NCBI RefSeq assembly: GCF_014695975.1
Contig: NZ_JACJPI010000083.1
Location: 124,001 to 188,000, forward strand
Length of the DNA: 64,000 nucleotides
Direction: 5' to 3'
DNA from: Leptolyngbya sp. FACHB-321
GTDB lineage: Bacteria; Cyanobacteriota; Cyanobacteriia; Leptolyngbyales; Leptolyngbyaceae
A program made the position numbers and the translations under genes. The notes under the pieces are model-generated. The model was not told where the DNA came from, ran no database searches, and saw nothing but the letters and a program-made list of their open reading frames with translations. Position 1 is the stretch's first letter; every line of letters begins with the position of its first letter. Below, piece after piece: positions 51,712-61,218 of this stretch.

Positions 51712-54333
51712 ATGCAGCCAACCAACCCCAATCAATTTACCGAAAAAGCCTGGGAGGCAATCGCGCGCACTCAAGAGCTTGTAAAGCAGGCACAGCATCA
51801 GCAGATTGAGTCAGAGCATCTTATGAAGGCACTGCTGGAGCAGGACGGACTTGCCAGCAGTGTCTTCAATAAATTGAACTTGAATGTGCAACAGGTGCGA
51901 GAGCGAACGGACGAGTTTATTCGCAAGCAGCCGAAGGTTTCTGGTAGCAGCACGTCCATGTATCTGGGGCGTAGTCTAGATGCTTTGCTTGATCGTGCTG
52001 ACGGCTATCGCAAGCAGTTCAGTGATGAGTTCATTTCAGTAGAGCATTTGCTGCTTGGCTATGCCAAAGACGATCGCTTTGGCAGAAGCTTATTTACAGA
52101 ATTTAGACTGGATGAGGCAAAGCTAAGAACGGCGATCGACCAGATTCGAGGGAGTCAAAAGGTGACAGACCAAAACCCGGAAGGTAAGTACGAGTCTTTA
52201 GAAAAGTACGGACGCGACTTGACGCAGTTCGCACGGGATGGCAAGCTCGACCCTGTGATTGGTCGCGATGATGAGATTCGCCGTACGATTCAAATCTTGT
52301 CGCGCCGTACCAAAAACAACCCTGTGCTTATTGGCGAACCGGGTGTGGGCAAAACGGCGATCGCTGAAGGTCTTGCTCAACGAATTGTTAGTGGTGACGT
52401 GCCAGAATCGTTGCGCGATCGCAAACTCATTGCGTTGGATATGGGCGCGCTGATTGCGGGTGCAAAATACCGGGGCGAATTTGAGGAGCGGTTGAAAGCA
52501 GTCCTTAAAGAAGTCACGGAGTCGAGAGGGCAACTAGTGCTCTTTATTGACGAAATTCACACTGTGGTTGGCGCTGGTGCCACACAAGGTGCAATGGATG
52601 CAGGCAACCTGCTGAAGCCTATGCTGGCTCGTGGTGAACTTCGCTGTATCGGTGCGACGACGCTGGACGAGTATCGCAAGTACATTGAAAAAGATGCTGC
52701 GCTAGAGCGACGCTTTCAGCAAGTGTATGTCGATCAACCCAGTGTCGAAGATTCGATCTCGATTCTACGCGGCTTGCGTGAACGCTATGAACTGCACCAC
52801 GGGGTTAATATTTCTGATAATGCGCTGATTGCAGCAGCCACATTGTCTGCACGCTATATCGCCGATCGCTTCTTGCCAGATAAGGCGATCGACCTGATCG
52901 ACGAAGCCGCTGCCAAGCTCAAGATGGAAAAAACGTCCAAGCCAGAAGAACTGGATGAGGTCGATCGCAAAATTTTGCAGCTTGAGATGGAGCGCCTGTC
53001 GCTACAAAAGGAAACAGATGCCGCTTCCCGCGATCGTCTCGAACGACTCGATCGTGAGTTAGCTGATTTGAAAGAGACACAGAGCGCTTTGAATGCCCAA
53101 TGGCAGGCGGAAAAGGGTGTTATGGATCACATCCAGACGCTCAAAGAAGAGATGGATCACCTCAACATTCAGATCCAACAGGCAGAACGCGACTATGACT
53201 TAAACCGTGCTGCTGAACTGAAGTACGGCAAACTGGCGGATTTGAATCGCCAACTGCAAGAGGCTGAAGGTAAACTTTCTTCGACCCAATCTAGCGGCAA
53301 GTCTCTTTTGCAGAAAGAAGTCACTGAGGCAGATATTGCCGAAATTATCTCCAAGTGGACGGGCATTCCTATCAGCAAACTGGTGGAATCAGAAATGCAA
53401 AAGTTGCTGCACTTAGAAGACGAACTACACGAGCGTGTGATTGGTCAGCAAGAGGCAGTGACAGCGGTTGCCGATGCTATCCAGCGATCGCGGGCAGGCT
53501 TGGCAGATCCCAACCGACCGACTGCTAGCTTCATCTTCCTGGGACCTACAGGCGTTGGTAAAACCGAACTTGCCAAAGCGCTTGCAGCGTACCTCTTTGA
53601 TACCGAAGACGCGCTGGTTCGCATTGATATGTCTGAATACATGGAGAAGCAATCAGTATCACGTTTGATTGGTGCGCCTCCAGGTTATGTAGGCTATGAC
53701 GAAGGTGGACAGTTGACCGAAGCGATTCGTCGTCGTCCCTATGCTGTCATTCTGTTTGACGAAATTGAGAAAGCGCATCCCGATGTCTTCAACGTGATGC
53801 TGCAAATTCTAGATGACGGGCGCGTGACGGATGCTCAGGGGCATACGGTGGACTTCAAAAACACTGTGATCATTATGACGAGCAACATCGGTTCGCAATA
53901 CATCCTGGATCTTGCAGGGGATGATAATCGGTATGACGAGATGCGATCGCGGGTGATGGATGCGATGCGTACCAGCTTCCGCCCCGAATTTCTCAATCGC
54001 ATTGACGAAATCATTATCTTTCACACCTTGCAGCGATCGGAACTGCGGCAAATCGTTAAGCTCCAAACCTTGCGGCTGGGTACTCGTCTTGCCGATCGCA
54101 AAATGTCGCTCAAGCTTTCTGACAGTGCGCTAGATTTCCTGGCAGAAGTCGGCTACGACCCTGTTTTTGGTGCCCGTCCTCTCAAACGCGCCATCCAGCG
54201 TGAACTCGAAACACAGATTGCTAAAGCTATTCTGCGGGGCGAGTTTACTAGTGGTGATACTATCTTTGTCGATGTGGAAAATGAGCGACTAGCATTCAAA
54301 CGCTTGCCGTCAGAAGTGCTAACAATACAGTAA
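51712..54333 (+). CDS. clpB: ATP-dependent chaperone ClpB
   Basis: A protein disaggregase that works with DnaK. The 873 residues form an N-domain with two Clp_N repeats (1-145) and NBD1 with Walker A GEPGVGKT near 208 and [14 protein letters not shown]. The long middle coiled coil at about 410-525 distinguishes ClpB from ClpC/ClpA. NBD2 has GPTGVGKT near 611 and [13 protein letters not shown]. The C-terminus holds the arginine/sensor motif [10 protein letters not shown]. There is no ClpP loop (IGF/L), as expected for ClpB. GAGGGG lies 5' of ATG 51712. It is monocistronic. Confidence 0.97.
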   Translation: MQPTNPNQFTEKAWEAIARTQELVKQAQHQQIESEHLMKALLEQDGLASSVFNKLNLNVQQVRERTDEFIRKQPKVSGSSTSMYLGRSLDALLDRADGYRKQFSDEFISVEHLLLGYAKDDRFGRSLFTEFRLDEAKLRTAIDQIRGSQKVTDQNPEGKYESLEKYGRDLTQFARDGKLDPVIGRDDEIRRTIQILSRRTKNNPVLIGEPGVGKTAIAEGLAQRIVSGDVPESLRDRKLIALDMGALIAGAKYRGEFEERLKAVLKEVTESRGQLVLFIDEIHTVVGAGATQGAMDAGNLLKPMLARGELRCIGATTLDEYRKYIEKDAALERRFQQVYVDQPSVEDSISILRGLRERYELHHGVNISDNALIAAATLSARYIADRFLPDKAIDLIDEAAAKLKMEKTSKPEELDEVDRKILQLEMERLSLQKETDAASRDRLERLDRELADLKETQSALNAQWQAEKGVMDHIQTLKEEMDHLNIQIQQAERDYDLNRAAELKYGKLADLNRQLQEAEGKLSSTQSSGKSLLQKEVTEADIAEIISKWTGIPISKLVESEMQKLLHLEDELHERVIGQQEAVTAVADAIQRSRAGLADPNRPTASFIFLGPTGVGKTELAKALAAYLFDTEDALVRIDMSEYMEKQSVSRLIGAPPGYVGYDEGGQLTEAIRRRPYAVILFDEIEKAHPDVFNVMLQILDDGRVTDAQGHTVDFKNTVIIMTSNIGSQYILDLAGDDNRYDEMRSRVMDAMRTSFRPEFLNRIDEIIIFHTLQRSELRQIVKLQTLRLGTRLADRKMSLKLSDSALDFLAEVGYDPVFGARPLKRAIQRELETQIAKAILRGEFTSGDTIFVDVENERLAFKRLPSEVLTIQ

Positions 54334-54339
54334 GCGATC

Positions 54340-54369
54340 AAGGGGTGGACAACAGTTCACCCCTTTTTA
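54340..54369 (+). terminator. clpB terminator
   Basis: AAGGGGTG (54340-54347) pairs with CACCCCTT (54358-54365), followed by TTT. It lies six bases after the clpB stop. Confidence 0.8.
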
Positions 54370-54557
54370 GTTTCAGGCGATTGCCCTCTCTTGCAAAGTT
54401 CTCCACCCGCCTTTCCATAGCCGTTGAAGAGAGAGTTAAGACAGATTGAGGTTCCCAGTTCGGCTTCTGGTAAGGGTTTTACTTAATCCCTTAGCCTTAA
54501 TCCTTTAGCCTTTTGCTATACCTGAGATAATAAAAGTACCCTTCTGCACTGATAGCC

Positions 54558-55202
54558 ATGTTTGCGCTCGTCTCCCGTGAGAACATTCAACTGCGTCCTG
54601 GTACAGTGCTGCGGCTTCCTGCCACCTGGGATGAGTATGAGAGTCTGAGCCAGCAGCGGGGCGACGGTTCGCTACCTCGACTCAAGTATCGACATGGAGA
54701 AGTGCTTTTAATGTCTCCTTTGCCGCACCATGGGAAAGATGCTCATATCATTGCCAATATGATTACAACGTTGCTGGATCACTTTGAGCGTGAATATGAT
54801 GCTTTTACTCCGGTAACGATGAAACTGCCGGAGGAAAGCGGAATTGAGCCAGATTACTGCTTTTACATCAATAACTGGGAAGCGGTTTTAGGTAAGAAGC
54901 GCATTGATTGGCGTGTCGATCCGCCACCCGATTTGGTGCTTGAAATTGATGTCACCAGCTATTCTGATGTTGATGATTATTTGCCTTATCGAGTGCCAGA
55001 AGTGTGGCTTTATAGGCGGCATCAGCTTTGCATCCACCAGCTTCAGGACAATGCCTATTGCCTGGTAGCTCAAAGCCGTTACTTTTCGATGATCGACCTT
55101 CAGCTCATTGTCGATCGCTGCCTGCAACTTGCCTACGATCGCAATACTAGCGCTGCGATCCGTGACCTGAGACAACGGTTACAAAACAGCACCACGTCCT
55201 AG
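54558..55202 (+). CDS. Uma2-family (DUF820) putative restriction endonuclease
   Basis: A 214-residue protein of the Uma2 family, highly expanded in cyanobacteria and with a PD-(D/E)XK nuclease-like fold. TWDEYESLSQQRGDGSLPRL and YRHGEVLLMSPLPHHGKDAH are the conserved opening, EPDYCFYI carries the catalytic Asp, and PPDLVLEIDVTS the Glu-x-Asp. The third position is Asp rather than Lys, as is common in this family. The biological role is unclear; it is often linked to mobile DNA. No methylase gene is nearby. Confidence 0.88.
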   Translation: MFALVSRENIQLRPGTVLRLPATWDEYESLSQQRGDGSLPRLKYRHGEVLLMSPLPHHGKDAHIIANMITTLLDHFEREYDAFTPVTMKLPEESGIEPDYCFYINNWEAVLGKKRIDWRVDPPPDLVLEIDVTSYSDVDDYLPYRVPEVWLYRRHQLCIHQLQDNAYCLVAQSRYFSMIDLQLIVDRCLQLAYDRNTSAAIRDLRQRLQNSTTS

Positions 55203-55364
55203 CTGTTGTCGGCGATCACACCACAGCCCGATTCCATCTACAAATTCACCTTGTAACTGTGCAGTCATGTGGAGTCTTCAACCGATCGCTACAGAGTGAA
55301 GGTAAAGGAGCGGCAGCAACAAACGTAACAGAGGCTGCCAGTGCTGCGCTTGAAAAGTAGCCCA

Positions 55365-55658
55365 TCATTCCCAGGTTGCAATTGGCTTCAACACGGCTGG
55401 AATTTCAGCGTCAGCCGGAAACTCTAGTTGGGTTTCTCGCAAGCCCAGGTAGCCCGATTCGGTAAAAGACAGTAGCATCCGCTGGAGCGCTAACCAAACT
55501 TCCGCTTCATACTCCCAATCACGTTGCCGATATGCCTGAGCCGCGATCGATCGCAATGCCCAAAAATAGCTGTTCCGTACAACCGAACCCCCTTTCTTGT
55601 ATTCCGGCACATCTTCGCGGTGCAAAAACACAATTTCATCCTCGATTCTGGCTCTCAT
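55365..55658 (-). CDS. Hypothetical protein
   Basis: I do not recognise the family. ATG 55658 (MRARIEDEIVFLHREDVPEY) follows GGGGG and gives 97 residues; a TTG at 55718 would add 20 basic residues. It is soluble, with Trp/Tyr/Arg-rich helices (YFWALRSIAAQAYRQRDWEY) and an acidic, Leu-rich end. Codon use is like the neighbours. It is convergent with Uma2. Confidence 0.55.
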   Translation of the reverse strand: MRARIEDEIVFLHREDVPEYKKGGSVVRNSYFWALRSIAAQAYRQRDWEYEAEVWLALQRMLLSFTESGYLGLRETQLEFPADAEIPAVLKPIATWE

Positions 55659-56269
55659 CAGTTGTAGCCCCCATGATTTAGTAAAAAGTCGTTTGGGAGC
55701 CTTTCCCCCTTTCCTCAAAAAGCATTTTTAATTTAATTACGTCCAGTTACCTAGGGACACAGATCACATACTTAGGGACACAAATTACATACCGTCAAAT
55801 CTTCATGTCAGGGTATATCTTGCCTTCGCCTAACCATGCAGAAGCTTACTTTCCTTACAAATTACTAAGTTGACAGGTGCTTCAATGCTCACTTGTTGAC
55901 GTTTGAGTAAATGGCAGAACGGCCTCTACAGACCGCTCTACCCAGATTTAAGGCATCTTAAATATATGTACGTAGCGGCCTTTTATAAAGAGCCTTAGAA
56001 GCTAGGAAGCCAATTTATGTTGCCTCTATGAAATTAGTTTAAGTTGTAGTGGCAGATACAGGCATCTCTAGGCAGGTATAACCACAATAGTTGTGTCAGT
56101 TTCCTGGGTGATTGAGAAAGTGTGGTCTAGCAATGTCCTAACAAGCAAAAGAGTCTGTTGTGGACAAGTTATCTCTTCGGATGGTCACTAAACGATCACA
56201 GCTTTGAGATACTAAGAGCGCAGCCTTGACAGTATTGATTTAAATCACAAAGATTCAACTGGTAACAAA
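55659..56269. other. Intergenic with a tandem 21-mer
   Basis: About 610 bases. Two adjacent 21-bp imperfect repeats lie at 55752-55793. The rest is A/T-rich and holds no gene that I recognise. Confidence 0.45.
55752..55793. repeat. Two tandem 21-bp repeats
   Basis: Units 55752-55772 and 55773-55793 share 18 of 21 bases (common core TAGGGACACA, then …A(C/T)TACATAC-like end). Only two copies exist, with no spacers, so it is not CRISPR. Confidence 0.75.
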
Positions 56270-56503
56270 ATGGCGCACTGCCCTTTATGCTCTGATATTT
56301 TACTGCGGCACATTCGTTCTAGTCAGCCATATTGGCTGTGTCGCCGCTGTCGCTTTGAAATCTTAGGGGAAAGCTACCCAATTCACGATCGCAGCAGCGT
56401 AGCACTACCGCTTATCCCTGTTAAACAATTGCTAGCATCTCAAGTCAATGTATCGCTCGATTGCCTTGAGCCGCCGCTGCCTTCCGTGCCAACTAAAGTT
56501 TAG
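56270..56503 (+). CDS. Small zinc-ribbon-like protein
   Basis: A 77-residue protein. MAHCPLCSDILLRHIRSSQP is followed by YWLCRRCRFEI, giving CPLC and CRRC pairs 19 residues apart, as in a zinc ribbon. Similar short proteins starting with CPxCSxxLLRHxR and YWxCxxC are common in cyanobacteria, often with unknown function and near signalling genes. Here the HD-GYP response regulator follows 265 bp downstream. The C-terminal half is uncharged and probably unstructured. Confidence 0.7.
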   Translation: MAHCPLCSDILLRHIRSSQPYWLCRRCRFEILGESYPIHDRSSVALPLIPVKQLLASQVNVSLDCLEPPLPSVPTKV

Positions 56504-56768
56504 TAACAGGTACATACTGCTTTATGGAACGTAACTGAGCGGTATAAAGCCCGTTAAATAAAGCTGTTGCCTTGCTAAATGGCTCTGCCGTTGAGTAAAT
56601 TTGAGCTAAACCTTAGTGAACTCACCAGCACCTCACGGGTCTAATCTCCGTAGAAAGCCTGATTTACCACCCTAGACAATGGATCATACTGTAACTGCAA
56701 TGCCCTAAGAAGCCAATGCAGCATCTGTCTGACTGCGATGAATGAGGCAGATGTAGTCCATCGTCACC

Positions 56769-57818
56769 ATGAGGTTTGCCCAAGTGAATCGCTTTTATAC
56801 AGAGCTGCCCAGAGTTTTAGTTGTAGATGACAACCCCTCCAGTCGGCTCACGGCGGTTGCACTGCTGTCGGTCGAAGGTTACGACGTTGTAGAGGCTGAT
56901 AGTGGTCCCGTAGCCTTAGACTCTGTTGTTGCAACTAATCCTGACCTGATTTTACTGGATGTTATGATGCCCGGTATGGACGGGTTTGAAGTGTGCCGTC
57001 GTCTTAAGCAGGATGAGCAGACCCGCCTGACCCCTGTTGTTTTTGTGACAGCGCTGGATGATCGTCGCGCTCGGCTGAAAGGCATTGAAGCAGGCGGCGA
57101 TGACTTTTTAACTAAACCGTTTGACCAACTGGAACTGTCTGCCCGCGTCAAATCGCTCGTTCACCAAAAACGCCTCAACGAGGACCTTGACCACGCTGAA
57201 CGAGTCCTCTTTTCGATCGCACAAACTGTAGAAAGCCGTGACCCTAATACAGGTGACCATTGCGAACGGCTCGTCGCGCATGGCAAAGCCTTTGGTGAGT
57301 TTTTGGGACTGTCGCGCATCGAAATCCGCGATTTGATGTGGGGCGGTTACCTGCATGACATCGGCAAAGTTGGTGTTCCTGATGCTATTTTGCTGAAGCC
57401 AGGTAAATTTACCCCAGAGGAGTGGGTGCTAATGCAGCAGCACGTACTCATTGGTGTAAAAATCTGCCAACCGTTACGAACCATGCGCGGCGTATTGCCA
57501 ATTATTCGCTACCATCATGAGCGCTGGGATGGCACAGGCTACCCTGACGGTCTTAAAGGCGACCAGATTCCTCATCTAGCGCAAATTTTTCAAGTCATCG
57601 ATATCTTCGATGCACTTACGAGCGAACGCCCTTATAAGAAGGCTTTCACTCCGATCGAAGCAGTTGGCATCTTGGAGGAAGAAACGGCAAAGGGCTGGCG
57701 CAATCCTGCATTGATCGAGCAGTTTAAAGAGTTCATCAATACAGTCTCTTTAGAAGCAAGCGAATCATTGTCTGGCGCAGCGTTGCTTGAGCTAGCCTCG
57801 CTGCCTCACACAGCCTAG
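56769..57818 (+). CDS. Response regulator with HD-GYP domain (putative c-di-GMP phosphodiesterase)
   Basis: A 349-residue RpfG-like protein. The receiver domain (1-135) has VLVVDDNPSS, phospho-acceptor Asp64 (LILLDVMMPGMDGFEV) and Lys in DDFLTKPFD. The HD-GYP domain (about 145-335) has GDHCERLVAH, YLHDIGKVGVPD (His196-Asp197), HHERWDGTGYPDGL (GYP 257-259) and VIDIFDALTSERPYK. All metal-binding motifs are present, so hydrolysis of cyclic di-GMP is likely. No kinase is adjacent. Confidence 0.92.
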   Translation: MRFAQVNRFYTELPRVLVVDDNPSSRLTAVALLSVEGYDVVEADSGPVALDSVVATNPDLILLDVMMPGMDGFEVCRRLKQDEQTRLTPVVFVTALDDRRARLKGIEAGGDDFLTKPFDQLELSARVKSLVHQKRLNEDLDHAERVLFSIAQTVESRDPNTGDHCERLVAHGKAFGEFLGLSRIEIRDLMWGGYLHDIGKVGVPDAILLKPGKFTPEEWVLMQQHVLIGVKICQPLRTMRGVLPIIRYHHERWDGTGYPDGLKGDQIPHLAQIFQVIDIFDALTSERPYKKAFTPIEAVGILEEETAKGWRNPALIEQFKEFINTVSLEASESLSGAALLELASLPHTA

Positions 57819-58048
57819 CAACAGCGCTTGAATCGTTATCCAACTTAGAATATCCAACATCAAGACCGCTGACTTCTTTCAGAAAGTGATGGTCATATCA
57901 GTGGTGACGTTTTTCATGTCAGTAGAGTGAATGGTATTCTGTAGAGCGTTAAGGGGCAGAGTGGTAGCGGGATCGATGCATCAGGTTTCACGGCAAACGG
58001 TTCCACTGCAAACGACGTTCTACAGCAAACTAACTGGCGCAAACAACA

Positions 58049-59425
58049 ATGGTAGCGGTGGCAATTTTGGCGGCTGGGCGTGGCACTCGGATGAAATCGG
58101 ACTTGCCCAAAGTGCTGCATCGGTTGGGGGGTAAAACGCTAGTCGAATGGGTACTGGGTAGTGCCTCAGCAGTGGATGTCGATCGACGACTGGTAATTGT
58201 AGGCTATCGGAGTGAACTGATCAAACAGGCATTTGCTCAGAGAGACGATGGCAACACCCTTGAATTCGTAGAACAACGTGAACAACTGGGCACCGGACAC
58301 GCAGTACAGCAGCTTTTATCGCCATTGCATGGGTTTGAGGGCGATCTGCTGATCCTTAATGGGGATGTACCGTTGTTGCGTCCCCTAACCCTCAAGCACC
58401 TGTTGCAGACCCATCGAGAGCACCAGAATGCAGCAACCATCCTGACTGCTCAACTGCCCAACCCCAAGGGCTACGGACGAGTATTTTGTGACGATCGAAA
58501 TGTAGTGCAGCAGATTGTGGAAGACCGTGATTGCACAGCGCCACAACGACAGAATTGCCGCATTAATGCTGGGGTTTATTGCTTTCGCTGGGCTGACTTG
58601 GCAGCGGTGTTGCCAAAGTTGACGGCTGATAATGATCAGAAAGAATATTATTTGACAGATGTTGTGAACTATCTGTCTCCGGTCATGGCAGTGGATGTGG
58701 AGGATGAACAAGAGATTCTTGGCATTAATGATCGCAAACAGCTTGCTGCTGCGTATGACATCCTGCAAAGGCGTATTAAGGATGACTGGATGGCGGCTGG
58801 AGTTACGTTAATCGACCCAAACAGCATTACGATCGACGACACAGTAGTACTAGAGGCGGATGTAGTGGTGGAGCCACAAACCCATCTACGTGGCACGACA
58901 ACGATTCAGGCTGGTAGCCGCATTGGTCCGGGTAGCCTAATTGAAAACAGCCGCATTGGTAAAAATGTGACGGCGCTCTATTCGGTGATTAGCGATAGCA
59001 CGGTAGCAGCAGACACGCGCGTTGGTCCCTATGCTCATCTGCGGGGACACGTAGAAACGGGCACTGGCTGCCGCATCGGTAATTTTGTGGAGTTAAAAAA
59101 TACGACGCTGGGCGATCGCACGAACATTGCTCACCTCTCGTATCTGGGCGATACGACTGCTGGCAATCAGGTGAATGTGGGTGCAGGCACAATTACGGCG
59201 AACTATGACGGTGTGAAGAAGCACCGCACTCAGATTGGCGATCGCACAAAAACGGGCGCAAATAGTGTGCTGGTAGCACCTATTACAATCGGCGAGGGCG
59301 TAAACATTGCGGCAGGTTCGACCATTACTGAGGATGTGCCGAATGATTGCCTGGTGATTGCCCGCGCTCGCCAGGTTGTGAAACCCGGCTGGCAGCTGAA
59401 AACTCAAACGAATGAGCCGACTTAA
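58049..59425 (+). CDS. glmU: Bifunctional UDP-N-acetylglucosamine pyrophosphorylase / GlcN-1-P acetyltransferase
   Basis: Makes UDP-GlcNAc, the precursor for peptidoglycan and LPS. The N-terminal uridyltransferase (1-230) has [20 protein letters not shown] and [12 protein letters not shown]. The C-terminal left-handed beta-helix acetyltransferase (250-450) has hexapeptide repeats and [20 protein letters not shown]. The 458-residue length is normal. ATG 58049 follows ACAACA and has no strong ribosome site. Confidence 0.97.
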   Translation: MVAVAILAAGRGTRMKSDLPKVLHRLGGKTLVEWVLGSASAVDVDRRLVIVGYRSELIKQAFAQRDDGNTLEFVEQREQLGTGHAVQQLLSPLHGFEGDLLILNGDVPLLRPLTLKHLLQTHREHQNAATILTAQLPNPKGYGRVFCDDRNVVQQIVEDRDCTAPQRQNCRINAGVYCFRWADLAAVLPKLTADNDQKEYYLTDVVNYLSPVMAVDVEDEQEILGINDRKQLAAAYDILQRRIKDDWMAAGVTLIDPNSITIDDTVVLEADVVVEPQTHLRGTTTIQAGSRIGPGSLIENSRIGKNVTALYSVISDSTVAADTRVGPYAHLRGHVETGTGCRIGNFVELKNTTLGDRTNIAHLSYLGDTTAGNQVNVGAGTITANYDGVKKHRTQIGDRTKTGANSVLVAPITIGEGVNIAAGSTITEDVPNDCLVIARARQVVKPGWQLKTQTNEPT

Positions 59426-59513
59426 TGCTTATTTAATAGCAATGCAAAACGCAATCGCTCAAGCCATTGATTAGTCAGCAGTGAAGGCGATCGTTCTAAA
59501 GTAAAGCCTCAGC

Positions 59514-59546
59514 GCATTCTAACGGTATGCGTAACCATTAGAATGC
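59514..59546. terminator. Bidirectional hairpin between glmU and the lysine-rich gene
   Basis: GCATTCTAA-C-GGT (59514-59526) pairs with ACC-A-TTAGAATGC (59534-59546), one mismatch, 7-nt loop. It lies between convergent genes. No long T run is present on either side. Confidence 0.65.
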
Positions 59547-59563
59547 CGTTTGAGAGCGGTACT

Positions 59564-60022
59564 TTAGGCTTTGTGCTTTTTGCCTGGTTTGATGGAGGAC
59601 TTTGCACCACTGATGACATCTTTTAGCGTGTCAACGGCGACCTCAACTGCTTTTTCAGCCGATGCTTGAGTACCTTCAGCGGTATCTTTCGCTTTGTCTG
59701 TCAAGGATGTAGCGGCATCAACTACGCCTGTATCAGCATCGTCAAGCGCATTGTGTACGGCGCTCGCTACGTTTTTGATAGCACCTGCCGCATCTTTAAG
59801 GGTGTGCCGAACCGTGTCTAGTCGATCGCTAGCTGCTCCTTGTTCAACCATTTTGGTAAGCGTGGCTTGTGCGCCCTCGGCAGCAACGGCTCCAACCAGT
59901 GCTGTGCCTAGAGTAGCAGCGTTCTTGCCAGCTTTACTTAAGGGGCTGTTACCTGTTTTGTGCTTCTTCTGCTTGCTTTTCTTATCTTTTTTATCTTTCT
60001 TGTCTTTCTTTTTCTTACTCAT
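59564..60022 (-). CDS. Lysine-rich, LEA/histone-H1-like hypothetical protein
   Basis: A 152-residue protein of unusual composition. Residues 1-22 are a tract of Lys and Asp (MSKKKKDKKDKKDKKSKQKK). Then comes an Ala-rich region predicted to be amphipathic helix with repeated K/A/D/T patterns (TLKDAAGAIKNVASAVHNAL, TDKAKDTAEGTQASAEKAV). The C-terminus is basic (KPGKKHKA). There are no Cys, Trp or Tyr residues. This resembles LEA-type or H1-like proteins, which may bind DNA or protect during drying, but homology is not certain. It is divergent from the HPF/cold-shock gene. Confidence 0.7.
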   Translation of the reverse strand: MSKKKKDKKDKKDKKSKQKKHKTGNSPLSKAGKNAATLGTALVGAVAAEGAQATLTKMVEQGAASDRLDTVRHTLKDAAGAIKNVASAVHNALDDADTGVVDAATSLTDKAKDTAEGTQASAEKAVEVAVDTLKDVISGAKSSIKPGKKHKA

Positions 60023-60028
60023 TAGTCA

Positions 60029-60063
60029 AAGAATGGATGACACCATTTCAAACGTCCATTCTT
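60029..60063 (-). promoter_or_regulatory. Inverted repeat in the leader of the lysine-rich gene
   Basis: AAGAATGGA (60029-60037) and TCCATTCTT (60055-60063) form a perfect 9-bp stem with a 17-nt loop. It starts seven bases before the ATG, so it could affect translation start or be an operator in the divergent promoter region. Confidence 0.45.
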
Positions 60064-60290
60064 AAGCTTGCCTTAACCAATGCATAGTTACCTCTGCTTT
60101 GAGTAGGAGAACTAGATTAAGGGTGTGATCGCCAATCAGACAGAAAGCTTGCGCTGGTCCCGTTCAAGTACTGGACGATGCTTAAAAGCGGTTCTTTTTA
60201 CTCTTTTAAGAAAGCTATTACTATTCATGCGATTGTTTGCTGCGGTAAACCTCACTCTCCAAGTAGAAGAGATCTTGAAAAGGGATAGCG

Positions 60291-60965
60291 ATGATTAATT
60301 TAATTCGATCTACAGCTTTGGCGAAAGGAAAATTGATCATGAAAATTTCACCGGAAATTACCTACCGAGGTATTGATAAGAGCGAAGCGATCGATAACTT
60401 GATTCATGAAAAAATCGCTAAGCTCGAAAAGGTTTGTGATCACATCAGCAGTTGTCATATTGCAGTTGAAAAAGACCAGGATCGTCCGCGCAACAAATCG
60501 CCTTATCGGGTGCGCCTTGATATTACGGTTCCTCCTAACCACGAAGTTGTGGCACAAAGCAATCTTGCGATTGCTAAACAATATGTGGGTCTGGATACGG
60601 TGGTTCGAGATGCTTTTGATAAGGCATGGCGGCAGCTTAGAGACCTGAGCAGACAGCAACGTGAACACGACACTGCCCTAACAAATGACGGAGCGGAGGA
60701 TACAGCAGCACTCGTTACGAAGCTCTTTCCTGAACAAGGCTATGGCTTTCTCAAAACGTTGGGCGGTGAAGATATTTACTTCCATCGCAACAGTGTGATT
60801 CACGGAGATTTTGATCGGCTGAGCTTAGGTACAGGTGTGCATTTTGAAGCGGTTGAAGGTGAGCAAGGCTTGCAAGCAACAACTGTAAAGATCGTTGATA
60901 AGCCAGGTGTGCGTGCTGGCAAGGCTGATGAAGCGTTGATTGAACCACCTTTAGGCTGGCAATAA
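60291..60965 (+). CDS. Ribosome hibernation factor (HPF/RaiA) fused to a cold-shock domain
   Basis: A 224-residue two-domain protein. The S30AE-like HPF domain (about 17-125) contains MKISPEITYRGIDKSEAIDN, HEKIAKLEKVCDHISSCHIA and PYRVRLDITVPPNHEVV. The cold-shock domain (about 146-212) has ALVTKLFPEQGYGFLKTLGG (RNP1-like YGFL) and EDIYFHRNSVI (RNP2-like). Normal cyanobacterial LrtA has an HPF dimerization domain at its C-terminus instead. The fusion is known in other bacteria and would link ribosome silencing to RNA binding. An alternative ATG is at 60339 (MKISPEI). Confidence 0.85.
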   Translation: MINLIRSTALAKGKLIMKISPEITYRGIDKSEAIDNLIHEKIAKLEKVCDHISSCHIAVEKDQDRPRNKSPYRVRLDITVPPNHEVVAQSNLAIAKQYVGLDTVVRDAFDKAWRQLRDLSRQQREHDTALTNDGAEDTAALVTKLFPEQGYGFLKTLGGEDIYFHRNSVIHGDFDRLSLGTGVHFEAVEGEQGLQATTVKIVDKPGVRAGKADEALIEPPLGWQ

Positions 60966-61075
60966 AAACCTACATACACGCACTGGCTTGAAAGCATTGC
61001 CTAATATGTAACCACGATCGCCTGATAACGCACTTACGGTTACTAGGGATTGTGAATTTAATCAATCCGCAAACT

Positions 61076-61141
61076 GTACGGGCGGGTTTAGCAGACCCAA
61101 CTACATCCTGCAATGGATTTCACAGTAAAACCCGCCCCTAC
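61076..61141. repeat. Palindromic GGGCGGGTTT element
   Basis: GTACGGGCGGGTTT (61076-61089) and AAACCCGCCCCTAC (61128-61141) are inverted repeats with 13 of 14 positions complementary. The 66-bp unit lies between convergent genes. I recognise this as a type of dispersed repeat common in cyanobacterial genomes with many copies. Confidence 0.7.
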
Positions 61142-61218
61142 CAAAGATCGAACTTATTTCATTCCCATTCCCAAGGGCGATCGCGCGTGCAATGCAATTG
61201 CCAGTTGTGCAAAGCGGA

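Noticed and set aside
55752-55793. Possible CRISPR array
   Set aside because: Only two adjacent units with no spacers, and no cas genes in the window.
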